DNA of 64,000 bases from an uncultured Lachnospiraceae bacterium (GTDB taxonomy: Bacteria; Bacillota; Clostridia; Lachnospirales; Lachnospiraceae), in contig CAMRSM010000003.1 of NCBI GenBank assembly GCA_947053345.1, positions 62,001 to 126,000 on the forward strand, written 5' to 3'. Every line of letters begins with the position of its first letter. Within the stretch, counting starts at the first letter, position 1. Below, in pieces: positions 7,488 through 15,657 of the stretch. The notes beneath the pieces are model-generated. The model was not told where the DNA came from and did no database searches. It saw nothing but the letters and a program-made list of their open reading frames with translations. The translations under genes and the position numbers were made by a program.

Positions 7488-8429
7488 TTAAAAAGGAGCC
7501 GCGTTACTGATTGCCAACAAATAAACTTTAATTTTCATTAGTTTATCCTCTACCCGGGCTTTATTTCCCGGACTATCCTTGATATACACGCTCCGAAGAA
7601 TAAGTTCAATCATCCCATAGTAGAAGTTAGTGTGAAGATGCTGGTGGACACCCGCTTTGATAGTTACTAAATTAATATCATCATCTACGTCATGTCCTGA
7701 TGCTTTCAGTATCGCCCTGCTGTCAGCCGCCTGCAATGCGTTCTTTGCCACAATATGATGTATATGTGTATTCCCCGCATAAGACGGACAAGCCACATAT
7801 TCCTTCAGCTTATCTGAAATATAGATCTCCACGTTCGTCATTTTCTTTCTGATTTCATTAACCACCGTCTGCGCCTGCGTTCCTGTATAAATCATGGTAG
7901 CCACAACTGCCGTCATCAGCGTATCCATCGCAGGTTTCAAATAATTCAGCCACAACGACAAAAACACCTCTTGCAGGATATATGCCATCAGCAAGGCAAA
8001 GGTAGCAAAAACCACCCCGATCACAATATAGGCGATCGCTACCGTCGCGTCATGCCCCGTATAATCCACATAATTCACCGGATCATTACCACAATACGCA
8101 AACAGATTAAACGTCACAAACTTCTCGTCTGCGTTCAAAAACCTTCCCGTCTGCGCATCATAATACCGGCTCTGCAGATAATAAAATCCCGTTTCCTCAT
8201 CATAAAAATAGGAACGGTAACGCATTTTATTTGCCCGCGCCAGTTCCTGATCCCCGCGGATATCGGTAATGCTGCCCCATTCATCATACGAATATTCTGC
8301 CAACACATTCCCGCCACCGTCCGCGATCCCGACGACATCGTTATAAATATTTTTCTGATAATAATATGTAGTACCCTGATATTCGAAGCTTACCAGACTG
8401 CCGGTGGAATCATAGGAATACCAGATCAC
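7488..8429 (-). CDS. Orphan Rhs C-terminal toxin with AHH-type HNH nuclease domain
   Basis: 313 aa. Residues 1-120 are the end of an Rhs core (YYQKNIYNDVVGIADGGGNV, EYSYDEWGSI, YLQSRYYDAQTGRFLNAD, YCGNDPVNYVDYTG). A hydrophobic segment follows (about 128-155). The C-terminal domain has THIHHIVAK, ILKASGHDVDDDINLV and HQHLHTNFYYGMI, matching the AHH family of the HNH/EndoVII nuclease superfamily found in polymorphic toxins. It should cleave nucleic acid. The first codon is GTG at 8429 with GGGGGATGAG upstream. The frame is also the frame of the surface-protein gene, separated from it by one TAG and 12 further codons. There is no signal peptide and no large Rhs N-terminus, so this is a displaced (orphan) toxin cassette. 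An ankyrin immunity-like gene follows by 19 bp. Confidence 0.85.
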   Translation of the reverse strand: MIWYSYDSTGSLVSFEYQGTTYYYQKNIYNDVVGIADGGGNVLAEYSYDEWGSITDIRGDQELARANKMRYRSYFYDEETGFYYLQSRYYDAQTGRFLNADEKFVTFNLFAYCGNDPVNYVDYTGHDATVAIAYIVIGVVFATFALLMAYILQEVFLSLWLNYLKPAMDTLMTAVVATMIYTGTQAQTVVNEIRKKMTNVEIYISDKLKEYVACPSYAGNTHIHHIVAKNALQAADSRAILKASGHDVDDDINLVTIKAGVHQHLHTNFYYGMIELILRSVYIKDSPGNKARVEDKLMKIKVYLLAISNAAPF

Positions 8430-8468
8430 CTCATCCCCCGTTTTTTCTGTCCTTTTCGCCCTTCTTTC

Positions 8469-9698
8469 CTACTCATTCCGGTACGAGATCCCATGTTCTA
8501 TCGCATACGCCTGTGCCGCAGATCCCTTTGGAGTCACAATCACAAACGCTTCCTTCAAACCCATTTCGATCAGGTCTGATTCCGCATCGATTGCACCTGC
8601 GTAATCATTATCTTCAAACTCCGTTACACTTTCCGGTATTACAATTTCCTTCAATGCATAACAATCCATAAATGCGCCTGCTCCGATGGCTTTTACCGTA
8701 TCTGGAAGTACGATTTTTTGCAGATATTTCGCCCCCTCAAATGCCCGCCCGGCAATCCGCTCCACACCGTATGGAACATAATAAATTTCATTTTTCATGT
8801 CTGGCGGATAAAGAAGCAGTGCCCGGTTTTTGCAATCCGCGGGGTAAAGATCATCCACCATGTAACATGCCTGTTCCGGATCCGTCGGATGCGCAAATGC
8901 GTAACTATACAGCACACCAAAAAGGCTATAATAATTGCGGTTGTTTCCGTCCACAGAAACCGTAACGTTTTCGCTGTGGGAAATCCCCCAATCATCCTCC
9001 ATGCTCGTATCATAGCAGATGGCGCGGATCGATGCCGGAATACGTACCTGATGCAGCCCCCAGCTCACAAAGGGCTGCACAAGGGCGGTGGCATTCTCCG
9101 GCAAAAACCATTTCCATTCATCCCCGAGCGGATACCTCCGGCCACAATAAATCGTCCCTTCGTATCTGCGCTGATCCATTTCATCCCAATAAAATGCTTC
9201 CGTTTCCTCCCTTGTCAATCCCCTGCGCACCAAGAGCAAAACCTCATCCCAAATTCTTCCAAAGCGGTCAGCAACCCAGATCCTAACCTTCCCTTCCCCC
9301 TCCGCTGTCAGTTCCCCTGTTTTTACGTTGATATGCGCAATTTCCGGGTTCGCAGAATACCAAAAAACCTCCTGCTTCCCACTGCCAAGAACAGATAGAG
9401 TAAATCGGTGGTGCTGCCCGCATGGGATTTCCGAAATTTTGTTGGCAATGCGGATCCTAGTTTTAAAATCCAAACCACCACCGTTCCATTTATGCCGGAA
9501 CTCTGACAGAAGACATGATTTTCCTATCATATCCTTTTCCAAAAATTGAATCGTCTTCCCCTCTGGCGGTAAAAATCCGTCTTTTACATTTTCAGCAAGT
9601 GAATCGTCGTTTTTTTCGTTTGCTGAAATTGTTGCTGTCGTTGAAGCATTTATGATCACTATGGCAAAAATGCAAAAGAGAAAAAAGTAATTTTTCAT
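8469..9698 (-). CDS. Secreted surface protein with Ig-like and BspA-like leucine-rich parts
   Basis: 409 aa. The signal peptide (KNYFFLFCIFAIVIINASTT) is followed by a Ser/Asp/Glu-rich linker. A bacterial Ig-like (BIG2-type) domain lies at about residues 75-140 (YSANPEIAHINVKTGELTAE, GEGKVRIWVADR). The C-terminal BspA-type leucine-rich region lies around 300-365 (YVPYGVERIAGRAFEGAKYL, LPDTVKAIGAGAFMDC, IVIPESVTEF), and the end is GSAAQAYAIEHGISY, a common ending of such repeats. Likely exported; no sorting signal seen, so attachment is unknown. GAGGGAAC precedes the ATG. It stands between the subtilase and the Rhs toxin on the same strand, and its decayed paralogue stands in the same place relative to the toxin remnant. 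It is therefore a stable part of the unit. Confidence 0.8.
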   Translation of the reverse strand: MKNYFFLFCIFAIVIINASTTATISANEKNDDSLAENVKDGFLPPEGKTIQFLEKDMIGKSCLLSEFRHKWNGGGLDFKTRIRIANKISEIPCGQHHRFTLSVLGSGKQEVFWYSANPEIAHINVKTGELTAEGEGKVRIWVADRFGRIWDEVLLLVRRGLTREETEAFYWDEMDQRRYEGTIYCGRRYPLGDEWKWFLPENATALVQPFVSWGLHQVRIPASIRAICYDTSMEDDWGISHSENVTVSVDGNNRNYYSLFGVLYSYAFAHPTDPEQACYMVDDLYPADCKNRALLLYPPDMKNEIYYVPYGVERIAGRAFEGAKYLQKIVLPDTVKAIGAGAFMDCYALKEIVIPESVTEFEDNDYAGAIDAESDLIEMGLKEAFVIVTPKGSAAQAYAIEHGISYRNE

Positions 9699-9759
9699 GT
9701 TCCCTCGTTTCTGTGAGGGCAGTAAATACCACCCCCACTTAACCTTATTAAAAGCCTAT

Positions 9760-12090
9760 CTATCTGATATCTTCCGTTGTATACGCTGACCATGCAAAAG
9801 CCCAATTCAAGCCTGCTGCTTGATAATGTCCTTTTAGATGATTCAACTTCAAATTAAATATCTGCCCATTTGCTCCCAGTATAAGTACATTTTCATCCAA
9901 AGTTTTCATTCCATCCTTATACTTTTTCATTATATATTTCACCGTATAGTTCGTTCCAATGCTAAATCGTTCATTATAAAATTTAGGATTATCCTCATAT
10001 GTTCCTCGCCCTATACTTGTTTTCGTCCACGTATTAATATCTTTAAACTCTACTGATAAGTTCTTCACTGCCCGCTCAAAACATTCCCAAGTATGATGAT
10101 CACATAACGTAACTCCACTATGAATATTATATGCGGTTTCTGCAAGAACGTCTACAGAGCAGATTTCACCTACCGATGCTTCATCAAAATGATTTTTTGC
10201 AAAATAATTCCCTGTAATGCTTGTTGCGGAATCTTTCGCATTGCCAGTAGCCGTGCTTGGTACCAAAATACGATGCGCATAGATATCTCCCGCCAAATGA
10301 ACAGCAGCACCAAGAATCTTGATTGCATTAACCTGTGCTGTTTTCAACTCACTTTCGCTATAAGTAACACCATTCGTTGTCGCAGCAGTTGTATAAGTAA
10401 GTAAATCTTTCACTTGATTTATTAAACCGCTGTGAATCGAAACTGAATTTAAATTTTTCCTATTATTTGCAACTGTATCCACCACTGTTTTCTGCTGTTC
10501 CACACTACTTCCTGAAGGTAAGACTTTAAGACCAATAGCTACTTCATACAAAAAGAATAAATCATTCACATAATTATCTGCTTTTTGATAAGACCTTGTT
10601 TCATAGGCTCTTCCTGCATGAAAATTTGATACACTCTTTGTTGCTGCAAAATCCGTGTCCAACCGTCTTGATATCCACTGCATCACCTTGATATTTTTTG
10701 TATTAAAAAGACTGCTGTCTGCCGATGCCCCAGTCTGGATTGAACTATTATGTTCCGATGCACCCCAACTTCCAACAACATATTCAGGCTCATCTCCAAT
10801 CACATACTCTGCCACATTTTCTGTGATTTCCGAATATTCATTCACGCCTGGCACATACACCGCCTCGAAATCCCCATAGATTTCAAACGCACGTTTCACA
10901 TCCAAAATCCCATTTCCATACTCTGCTGATGTATCTTGGCTGGAATTTGCGGAGACATTTAACAGTTGGCGAATAAAGTCATTGCTTTTGGTCGTATCCT
11001 TTGCCCATAAAACTGCGGCCGCCCCAGCAACGTGAGGTGTTGCGATGCTCGTTCCATCTACCGCCATCACACCACCATAAAAACTATCTGATAAAACACA
11101 TTCTCCCGGTGCCATCAATTCCAAACTTTCCCCTGTTGCCGAAAATTCAGAACGCCTACCTTCATGATCCACCGCACCTACTGCAATGACTTCGTTATAT
11201 GCCGCCGGATATTCCACAACACCTTTATTTCCCGCAGCCGCTACCATTAAGATTCCGTCTCGATACGCATCCTGAACTGCCTGATGTAACGCATAGGAAT
11301 TTACTGTGGTACCAAAACTCATATTCACAATATTAATATCATGGTCAATCGCCCAGTAGATTCCACGAATAATGCGGCTGATTGGTGCTTCGTTAACTGT
11401 ATCGAACACCTTCACAGAATATAATGAAGCATCCGGTGCAACTCCAATAATGCCCTCATCATCATCCTTTGCTGCAATAATCCCTGCAACTGCTGTTCCA
11501 TGCCCCGTGCTGTCTGCATAAAGCGGAAAAATGTCATCCTCTTCTGACACAAGGTTAACATATTCTCGCACTTCAACATCCTCGATAATACATGTACCTG
11601 AGTCCAAAACTGCAATGCGGATTACACTTTCATCTGTTGAATACTGGTAGAGTTCTTCTGGGGTCGCATGGATTGCTGCTAAATTCCACTCATATGCAGG
11701 TCTTTCATCTATCACATCATCATCCTGCGCTGCTTCCCCGTTTTCCATTGCACGAACAATCACATCTTCTTCCACTGAACAAATGCGTTCATCTAATGCC
11801 AAATCCATAGCCTCCGATGGGGTAAGTGAAACAAATAACATATTTCGTTCCATCACTTTCTCCATTGGTTCACTATTATAGGGCTCCACCACATCTAACT
11901 CATTCAAAAGGCTGGCAACACTATCTGCAGTTTCTCCCTCTTTCAAAACTACAATATAATTTTTTGCCCCGTTTGAATAATCTGTTGTCAGTTCTGCATC
12001 CACCGTTTCCCCTGCGGCAAATATCTGCCCTGTCGGTGCCGCGATCATTAATACTGATAATGTAGCTGCGATCCATTCTTTTTTCTTCAC
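9760..12090 (-). CDS. Secreted S8 (subtilisin-like) protease with a His-rich C-terminal domain
   Basis: About 776 aa from a GTG at 12090, preceded by AGGAG; a GTG at 12120 gives a version ten residues longer. Numbering from 12090: signal peptide to about residue 27; I9-like propeptide about 44-112 (NYIVVLKEGE); catalytic triad D163 (VLDSG), H197 (GHGTAVAG), S348 (GTSIATPH), oxyanion N288 (AAAGN). After about residue 440 comes a separate domain with clustered histidines (NFHAG, SIHSG, VHLAGDIYAHR, KNHFDE, CDHH). It resembles zinc-dependent phospholipase C/P1-nuclease-like helices; that assignment is inference. Likely secreted. It is the first gene of the leftward island (protease, surface protein, toxin, ankyrin) and is divergent from the small peptide gene at 12342, which raises the possibility that it processes that peptide. 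Confidence 0.85.
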   Translation of the reverse strand: MKKKEWIAATLSVLMIAAPTGQIFAAGETVDAELTTDYSNGAKNYIVVLKEGETADSVASLLNELDVVEPYNSEPMEKVMERNMLFVSLTPSEAMDLALDERICSVEEDVIVRAMENGEAAQDDDVIDERPAYEWNLAAIHATPEELYQYSTDESVIRIAVLDSGTCIIEDVEVREYVNLVSEEDDIFPLYADSTGHGTAVAGIIAAKDDDEGIIGVAPDASLYSVKVFDTVNEAPISRIIRGIYWAIDHDINIVNMSFGTTVNSYALHQAVQDAYRDGILMVAAAGNKGVVEYPAAYNEVIAVGAVDHEGRRSEFSATGESLELMAPGECVLSDSFYGGVMAVDGTSIATPHVAGAAAVLWAKDTTKSNDFIRQLLNVSANSSQDTSAEYGNGILDVKRAFEIYGDFEAVYVPGVNEYSEITENVAEYVIGDEPEYVVGSWGASEHNSSIQTGASADSSLFNTKNIKVMQWISRRLDTDFAATKSVSNFHAGRAYETRSYQKADNYVNDLFFLYEVAIGLKVLPSGSSVEQQKTVVDTVANNRKNLNSVSIHSGLINQVKDLLTYTTAATTNGVTYSESELKTAQVNAIKILGAAVHLAGDIYAHRILVPSTATGNAKDSATSITGNYFAKNHFDEASVGEICSVDVLAETAYNIHSGVTLCDHHTWECFERAVKNLSVEFKDINTWTKTSIGRGTYEDNPKFYNERFSIGTNYTVKYIMKKYKDGMKTLDENVLILGANGQIFNLKLNHLKGHYQAAGLNWAFAWSAYTTEDIR

Positions 12091-12279
12091 TTCGTTTTTC
12101 TCCTGATTATTTTTTCTCACCTAACGCGCCAGGTAAATTTATTGTACCACTTCCTCCAATAAATTCCATGCGGTTTCGTGCAAGTTTTATGCTTTTTCTT
12201 TCCTTTTGCCCCTTATTGACAATAATTTTATCAAAATAAGACCGGACTGATCTTTTCTAATTCTTGCATAAAACGACAT

Positions 12280-12307
12280 GGACAATCCTTGGCAGGTATG
12301 CGATAAT
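12280..12307 (+). promoter_or_regulatory. Candidate promoter of the small secreted peptide gene
   Basis: TGGACA (12280-12285), 16 bp, GATAAT (12302-12307), 34 bp upstream of the ATG at 12342. The -35 region lies between partly inverted arms TTGCAT (12265-12270) and ATGCGA (12298-12303), a possible regulator site. The region is shared with the divergent subtilase promoter region. Confidence 0.45.
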
Positions 12308-12341
12308 CCAGTTATCATAAAAATCAGGAGGGATTCAAACC

Positions 12342-12518
12342 ATGAAAAAATTCACAAAATTTATCGCCATCTTCTTAATCTTTTTTCCCCTCATGCGTAC
12401 AGCGGAGGATACCTTTGATCCGTATGGGGTTTCGGTGATGAGCGAAACGGACAAACCACCCCTTGGGACAGATGAGGAGGAAGAGATCATTCAGCCATAC
12501 GGATTCACTCCACAATAA
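12342..12518 (+). CDS. Small secreted peptide, candidate signalling pheromone precursor
   Basis: 58 codons, too short for most gene finders. ATG at 12342 follows AGGAGGGATTCAAACC. The N-terminus is basic-hydrophobic (MKKFTKFIAIFLIFFPLM), typical of an export signal, and the remainder is acidic. Two similar motifs occur: DPYGVSV in the middle and QPYGFTPQ at the extreme C-terminus. A short C-terminal mature peptide is the usual form of Rgg, PlcR and Rap-family signals. The gene ends 14 bp inside the convergent regulator gene (12505-13419) and is divergent from a secreted subtilase. Good ribosome-binding site, plausible promoter and this context support a real gene; function as a signal is inference. 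Confidence 0.65.
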   Translation: MKKFTKFIAIFLIFFPLMRTAEDTFDPYGVSVMSETDKPPLGTDEEEEIIQPYGFTPQ

Positions 12519-13419
12519 TCCCATATTGCTCTGACAGGATTTTCTGCATTCGCGCTGCCCTTTCTTGGTTCTCCATCGCCTGCGAAAGGTAGAAAACCTG
12601 TCGATAGACCTGTATCGCTTCTTTTTCTCTCCCCAAACAACGCAGGGCATCGGCCTTTGCCACCAATACTTTTGGAAAAGCAAGCAACTTCCCATAGCGG
12701 TTGCATGCTTTTACCCCCGCCAATGCCATCTCCAAAGCCTCCCCCGGCCGTTCAAGCTGCAAAAGCCACTTGGACAAATTGAACAGCACCATCGGATAAT
12801 GCCCACCTTTTTCTTTCTCACCCACCAAATGCTCCTCCATATATTCTTTCAGATAAAGCATCAGGTTCATCCCTTTCTCCTTCTCCCCGCCTCTCCAATA
12901 CGCAACCGCAATGTTATTAAGTAAATTGATCTCCTGAAACGTCAGCAGTTTCATCTCCCGCGGGTTTTCCGGATCGCCGTTTTTTCTGGTGACATGCAAT
13001 GCCTCCATCAATTGCGGCAGGACTGCCACCGCCCCTTCCCCCTCCAGATTCCGGATCAGTGCATCCACATATAGCACGTACTGCTGTTCCAAATCCTCCC
13101 TCGGATCTGCCAGCACTTTCATCCTATCGTACAATCCCCGCAAACCATCCGTATTCTGATCTGCCAATTTTTCACCGATCTGGTTTTCCAACCGGTAAAA
13201 CTCCATTTCCCTGTGGGTGGAAAAGGAAGAAAACAGGGAAACATTCTGCCCCAGCTTCTGCATCAGAGCTTCGTATGTCCTGCGCGTCGGCATCTGGCTT
13301 CCCGTCTCGATCCGGGACAGATTTGAAGCATTACATATCCCCTCCGCCAATTCTTCCTGTGATAATCCTGCTTTTTTCCGGTATTCTTTTAAGTAATTCC
13401 CGACCCCATAAATTGACAT
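12505..13419 (-). CDS. XRE-HTH regulator with TPR-like C-terminus (RRNPP/Rgg-like)
   Basis: 304 aa. Residues 7-65 form an XRE helix-turn-helix (YLKEYRKKAGLSQEELAEGI, NLSRIETGSQMPTRRTYEAL). The rest is alpha-helical with TPR-like repeats, for example YPMVLFNLSKWLLQLERPGE and KVLVAKADALRCLGREKEAI. Length and architecture match peptide-binding regulators of the Rgg/PlcR/PrgX class. GGGAGG lies 9 nt before the ATG. The gene converges on and overlaps by 14 bp the small secreted peptide gene, the common arrangement of regulator and cognate pheromone. Expected to bind DNA in the cytoplasm, probably at the divergent peptide/subtilase promoter region; this target is inference. Confidence 0.8.
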   Translation of the reverse strand: MSIYGVGNYLKEYRKKAGLSQEELAEGICNASNLSRIETGSQMPTRRTYEALMQKLGQNVSLFSSFSTHREMEFYRLENQIGEKLADQNTDGLRGLYDRMKVLADPREDLEQQYVLYVDALIRNLEGEGAVAVLPQLMEALHVTRKNGDPENPREMKLLTFQEINLLNNIAVAYWRGGEKEKGMNLMLYLKEYMEEHLVGEKEKGGHYPMVLFNLSKWLLQLERPGEALEMALAGVKACNRYGKLLAFPKVLVAKADALRCLGREKEAIQVYRQVFYLSQAMENQERAARMQKILSEQYGIIVE

Positions 13420-13489
13420 TCTTTTGTACCTCCCTTCCGTGCTCTCCTGCCCCCGGTATCTGCCAAAAGAAAAACCCGCCTGGCTCCCC

Positions 13490-13786
13490 CTACCAAAACC
13501 GCTCTGCCGCCGGGCAATAATTCTTCCTCACCGCCGCACGCATCTCCACAAAACACCCGCAGACCCGGCACATTCCGTTCATCAGGTGCCCGCAGGCCTT
13601 GCATGCCGCAAGCCGTTCCTCATATAACTCTGCATCCGCCTTTATTTCCGGATCGAGCAGGGCGATGTACTCATACATATTTTTAAAATACTCGCCCTCC
13701 TCCATATCGCGCAGCAGACATTTTTTGCAGATACGCCGCGTATCGCCCTGCATTTCTTCCTGTCCGATGCCTTTCCCGCCCTCCAT
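13490..13786 (-). CDS. DUF6171-family small Cys-rich protein
   Basis: 98-aa protein with metal-binding-like cysteines: CKKC in the first third, then CKAC, CRVCGC and a final NYCP. Characteristic segments are LRDMEEGEYFKNMYEYIALL and FVEMRAA. Matches my memory of DUF6171, a conserved Clostridia protein of unknown role. The open frame extends 13 codons upstream, but GGAGGTGAGTTT precedes the ATG at 13786. It lies downstream of DUF951 and cysS on the same strand, though a terminator-like hairpin separates it from them. Product probably cytoplasmic and zinc-binding. Confidence 0.7.
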   Translation of the reverse strand: MEGGKGIGQEEMQGDTRRICKKCLLRDMEEGEYFKNMYEYIALLDPEIKADAELYEERLAACKACGHLMNGMCRVCGCFVEMRAAVRKNYCPAAERFW

Positions 13787-13887
13787 AAACTCACCTCCAT
13801 GCCGCGCGTTTTTCCATCTGCACACGGGATAAACTCACCCTTGCATCCTGCAAAACTCCGTGCGGTGCAATCCTGCGATTACACCCG

Positions 13888-13912
13888 GAAAAATCCAGAC
13901 AAAGCAGTCTGG
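13888..13912 (-). terminator. Terminator-like hairpin after DUF951
   Basis: On the minus strand CCAGAC - TGCTTT - GTCTGG is followed by ATTTTTCC. It is a short 6-bp stem with a U run, 45 bp past the DUF951 stop. Confidence 0.5.
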
Positions 13913-13955
13913 CCATCCTACCCTATAAAAAATCCACGCGGTGCAATTCTGCCCC

Positions 13956-14141
13956 TCACATCTCCCCCGGAATCACCTGCCGCACATTCTTCTCCATCTG
14001 CTTCCTCGCGATCATAATCTGATGTCCGCATCCCTCGCATTGAAGCCTGAAATCAATCCCCACGCGCAGCACTTTCCACATCTGGCTCCCACATGGGTGC
14101 TTCTTTTTCAGTTTCAGTGTATCCCCGACTTTGATATCCAT
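13956..14141 (-). CDS. DUF951 family protein
   Basis: 61-aa protein beginning MDIKVGDTLKLKKKHPCGS, with the WKVLRVGIDFRLQCEGCGH segment diagnostic of DUF951. It is a small conserved Firmicutes protein with one likely Cys-rich metal site; function unknown. GGAGGTGGCAGT lies just upstream of the ATG. It starts 11 bp after the cysS stop on the same strand, so it is probably co-transcribed with cysS. Confidence 0.85.
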   Translation of the reverse strand: MDIKVGDTLKLKKKHPCGSQMWKVLRVGIDFRLQCEGCGHQIMIARKQMEKNVRQVIPGEM

Positions 14142-14152
14142 ACTGCCACCTC

Positions 14153-15583
14153 CTACATCCTCTCCCAGACCGTCCCTTCCCTCGTATCTTTGATGGCGAT
14201 CCCCTTCGCCGCCAGTTCCTCCCGGATCGCATCCGCCCGCGCGAAATCCTTTGCTTTCTTTGCTTCTTTGCGCTCCGCAATTTTCGCCTCGATAAACCCG
14301 ACCAGATCGCCGTCAAGACCCGCGCCGCTCTTTTCCTCCTTCATCCTCTGTGCTGCCGCGAGCAGCCCGAGCGAGAGTACTTCGTCAAACAATGCCGCCG
14401 CCGCTCGTTTTGTCGCGTCGTTTGCATCCGCCTTGAGTGCATCATAAAGCACCGTCAGTCCTGACGAAGTATTGATATCATTGTCCATCGCCTCCAAAAA
14501 CTGTGCTTTCAACTCTGCGAGTTTCTCTTCTTCCACCGCCCCGTCCGGCGAGAGTGCCGCGATCTTTGCCACAAGTTTCCCGTACGCCACCGCCGCATTG
14601 TCAAGTGCTTCATACGTAAAGATAAGGGGCTTGCGGTAATGCGACTGCAGGCAGAACATGCGGTAGACCAGCGGGTCATATCCTTTTTCTTCCAGCAGGG
14701 AAACCGTCAGGAAATCCCCCTTCGATTTGCTCATTTTCCCGGTCGCATCATTTAAGTGCAGCACATGGAACCAATAATTGCACCATTTATGACCAAGGTA
14801 GGATTCACTCTGCGCGATCTCGTTCGTATGGTGCGGGAATACGTTGTCAATTCCGCCGCAATGGATATCCAGCGTTTCCCCCAGATGCTTCATGCAGATG
14901 GCGGAGCACTCAATATGCCAGCCCGGATATCCGACACCCCACGGGCTTTCCCATTTTAGCTCCTGGTCCTCAAACTTTGATTTCGTAAACCAGAGCACGA
15001 AGTCCGTCTTGCTGCGCTTGTTCTCATCTTCCTCAACGCTCTCGCGCACGCCGACCGCCAGTTCCTCCGCGTTCTGGTTGCTGAGGACATAATATTTTGC
15101 AAGCTTTGAGGTATCAAAATAAACATTGCCCCCCGCCAGATACGCGTAACCTTTCTCCAGCAATGCCTCGACCATATGGATGAAATCCGCGATGCAGTTC
15201 GTCGCCGGTTCCACGACATCCGGTGTTTTAATATTTAATTTCGCGCAGTCGGACATAAACGCGTCCGTATAAAATTTCGCGATCTCCATGACCGTCTTGT
15301 GCTCGCGCTTCGCGCCCTTTAGCATCTTATCCTCGCCGGTGTCCGCATCGCTTGCAAGATGCCCGACATCCGTAATGTTCATGACGCGCTTCACGTCATA
15401 GCCCGAAAAACGCAGGAATTTTTCCAGCACATCCTCCATGATATAACTGCGCAGATTCCCGATATGCGCATAATGGTAGACCGTCGGGCCGCAGGTGTAC
15501 ATCTTCACCTTGCCGTCCTCATTTGGGACGAAGCGCTCCACCTTCTTTGTCAGCGTATTATACAAATCGAGATTATTTTCCAT
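14153..15583 (-). CDS. cysS: Cysteinyl-tRNA synthetase
   Basis: 476 aa, the normal family length. Class I motifs: HIGN at residues 40-43 and KMSKS at about 282-286. Zinc-site residues are visible: C31 in YTCGPTVY, Cys in WHIECSA, and the following GGIDNVFPHHTNEIAQSE block. The C-terminus holds the usual DALR-like helical domain and KDFARADAIREELAAKGI. It charges tRNA-Cys in the cytoplasm. A clear SigA-like promoter lies 45-75 bp upstream; the leader is too short for a T-box. DUF951 follows by 11 bp. Confidence 0.97.
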   Translation of the reverse strand: MENNLDLYNTLTKKVERFVPNEDGKVKMYTCGPTVYHYAHIGNLRSYIMEDVLEKFLRFSGYDVKRVMNITDVGHLASDADTGEDKMLKGAKREHKTVMEIAKFYTDAFMSDCAKLNIKTPDVVEPATNCIADFIHMVEALLEKGYAYLAGGNVYFDTSKLAKYYVLSNQNAEELAVGVRESVEEDENKRSKTDFVLWFTKSKFEDQELKWESPWGVGYPGWHIECSAICMKHLGETLDIHCGGIDNVFPHHTNEIAQSESYLGHKWCNYWFHVLHLNDATGKMSKSKGDFLTVSLLEEKGYDPLVYRMFCLQSHYRKPLIFTYEALDNAAVAYGKLVAKIAALSPDGAVEEEKLAELKAQFLEAMDNDINTSSGLTVLYDALKADANDATKRAAAALFDEVLSLGLLAAAQRMKEEKSGAGLDGDLVGFIEAKIAERKEAKKAKDFARADAIREELAAKGIAIKDTREGTVWERM

Positions 15584-15628
15584 GATAATATCCTCACCTT
15601 CCGCCGTCTATCCGGCTATTCTGCTCAA

Positions 15629-15657
15629 ATCATACCATAATCATAAACAATGGTCAA
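15629..15657 (-). promoter_or_regulatory. Promoter of cysS
   Basis: TTGACC (15657-15652), 17 bp, TATGAT (15634-15629) on the minus strand. The -35 box overlaps the stop codon of the upstream AraC-type gene, so cysS has its own promoter despite the same orientation. Confidence 0.7.

Noticed and set aside
15584-15653. T-box riboswitch before cysS
   Set aside because: The leader from the promoter to the ATG is only about 40 nt, too short for a T-box.
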